From positions 1 through 6,488 of the forward strand of contig JAPOHM010000085.1 of NCBI GenBank assembly GCA_029979405.1: a stretch of DNA of 6,488 bases, written 5' to 3'. A program made the position numbers and the translations under genes. Positions 5,427 through 6,488 of this stretch are shown piece by piece (the first letter of the stretch is position 1; every line of letters starts with the position of its first letter). The notes under the pieces were generated by a model. The model searched no databases. It worked only from the letters and a program-made list of their open reading frames with translations, and was not told where the DNA came from. This stretch comes from Methanobacteriota archaeon (GTDB lineage Archaea > Thermoplasmatota > Poseidoniia > Poseidoniales > Poseidoniaceae).

Positions 5427-6488
5427 CCAATTATTGGTTGCGTGAAATAATTCCAGCCCACTACTTGGCCATTTGTCGCATCCATTATCATGCTTAGGGA
5501 ATTATCCCAATTCGTTGTTATTTGAGATTCAGCATTGAAGACTGAAGACTCCCAGTTTCTTGAAAGGTCGATTGTAGTAGTCCCTGTGTCTCCACTATTC
5601 AAACGATTGATCCAGTCTGTTAAATCACCATCGGGGGTAACAACGAGATATCCTATTCGCGTTTCCGGGTGATAGTCTCCATCGGTAGTGAAGAAGCCAT
5701 TAGGCCCTGTGAAAATTGGATAGCGGAAAGTATCTGTCAGGTCTTGTTCTACCATTGAAAGATTCAACGCTGCAGGTATGTCACTGCGACTATGTTGGAC
5801 GGTTTGGTCATTGTCACCGTGAGCGATGTAAGTACAATTTGTTGGGCTTGCTTCGCCCTTTACGTCCAATTCAACCCAACCGGAATTAGGGATTCCATTA
5901 ACCCAAGACAGATTCCACCTTGTTGCCGATGAATCGTTACTTTGACCGTTTATTGCTCGCCAGACATAGCCGTCATCGTTCAAAGCAGAGGTTGCTTCAG
6001 TAGCGTTAGAAACGTGATTGTTAGTAAAACAGGCGACTGCTTGTTCTAATGTGTGTTCTCGCATTGACGAATTGTCTGGAAGATGTAGGTCATTTGTTCC
6101 CCAATCTGACAACTCATCTGCCTTTGGAACGTAAGCACCTGGATTGGGCATTGAATCGTAACTTCTACCGAGCGTCAGCAATTTGTCGCCCCTTACGATG
6201 CTATTTTGATACATTTCAACTGAGAATTTCAATTCGCCTTCTGGAAGAACCAAATCTGCTAATTGTTCTGTCCAAGTGCTACAACTAGATTGAGAGCTTC
6301 CACTATCTGAAATTTCAATTTCTACATTTTGTTTTACCGCCCACGGTGAGTCTTCGCCTACCCACATCACAATCCTCGCGAAACCGAGACAATTATCTCG
6401 AATCTCTCTATGCTCCATTATGACTTTCCAAAATTCTTCATCGCCAACCTCGTCGGTGCCAGAGACTCTCCATTCCCAACCTAAGTGG
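5423..6488 (-). CDS. Tryptophan-rich, probably extracellular protein of unknown function (5' partial)
   Basis: The first ATG in the window is at 6418, but the frame stays open to the right edge and the 23 extra codons (with GWEWRV and FWKV) look coding, so the gene almost certainly starts beyond the window; 354 residues are visible. I do not recognise the family. The visible part has no membrane helix. It is rich in Trp (about 15), Asn, Ser, Thr and Asp, low in Lys, with mostly short beta-like segments, four cysteines (able to form two disulfides) and six N-X-S/T sequons. Together these suggest a secreted or surface-displayed beta-rich glycoprotein; the signal peptide or N-terminal anchor would be in the missing part. 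It ends in WNYFTQPIIG with no C-terminal anchor. Its stop overlaps the GTG start of the small downstream gene. A pilin-like or substrate-binding surface protein is possible but not shown. Confidence 0.8.
   Translation of the reverse strand, partial: HLGWEWRVSGTDEVGDEEFWKVIMEHREIRDNCLGFARIVMWVGEDSPWAVKQNVEIEISDSGSSQSSCSTWTEQLADLVLPEGELKFSVEMYQNSIVRGDKLLTLGRSYDSMPNPGAYVPKADELSDWGTNDLHLPDNSSMREHTLEQAVACFTNNHVSNATEATSALNDDGYVWRAINGQSNDSSATRWNLSWVNGIPNSGWVELDVKGEASPTNCTYIAHGDNDQTVQHSRSDIPAALNLSMVEQDLTDTFRYPIFTGPNGFFTTDGDYHPETRIGYLVVTPDGDLTDWINRLNSGDTGTTTIDLSRNWESSVFNAESQITTNWDNSLSMIMDATNGQVVGWNYFTQPIIG

Noticed and set aside
6049..6288. Plus-strand open frame of 79 codons
   Set aside because: Antisense to the Trp-rich protein gene, whose composition and open frame are far more convincing.
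1..6488. CRISPR array, insertion sequence, tRNA/rRNA gene, or defence/mobile cassette
   Set aside because: No spaced direct repeats, transposase-like frame, terminal inverted repeats, or tRNA-like cloverleaf was seen; the window is almost fully occupied by ordinary chromosomal genes.

Overview
The window looks like a chromosomal segment from an archaeon. It encodes a ribosomal protein of the archaeal/eukaryotic type (S8e), the archaeal/eukaryotic signal recognition particle subunit SRP19, and an MCT-1/Tma20-type PUA protein, none of which is normal in bacteria. Moderate-to-low GC, tightly packed genes, overlapping start/stop codons, secreted proteins rich in N-glycosylation sequons and a C-terminal membrane anchor on a small exported protein together suggest a marine planktonic euryarchaeote (Poseidoniales/Marine Group II-like, Thermoplasmatota). 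That placement is inference; no phylogeny was run.

Layout from left to right. (1) A very large polytopic membrane protein on the + strand, cut by the left window edge, ends in an acidic tail and a short C-terminal module. (2) A - strand cluster reads FAH-family hydrolase -> S8e -> SRP19 and converges on the membrane protein gene with only 20 bp between the two stops. (3) A + strand pair, Tma20/MCT-1-like PUA protein and then a small exported, membrane-anchored protein, is joined by an ATGA start/stop overlap and diverges from the hydrolase across 60 bp. (4) A - strand pair consists of a tryptophan-rich, probably exported protein (cut by the right edge) and a small cytosolic-looking protein joined by a GTGA overlap. 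This pair converges on the exported-protein gene with a 17-bp overlap of coding sequence.

Functionally, the middle of the window holds translation and protein-targeting genes: S8e in the small ribosomal subunit, SRP19 in SRP RNA folding and Ffh/SRP54 recruitment, and a Tma20-like ribosome-associated RNA-binding protein. The flanks are envelope proteins of unknown function. No mobile element, CRISPR array, tRNA/rRNA gene or defence system was found. Coding density is nearly complete and no gene-free stretch exceeds 60 bp. The less ordinary points are the basic tail on SRP19, the shortened FAH-fold enzyme, a C-x5-C motif in the small exported protein that resembles the DsbD N-terminal domain, and the unrecognised membrane and surface proteins.
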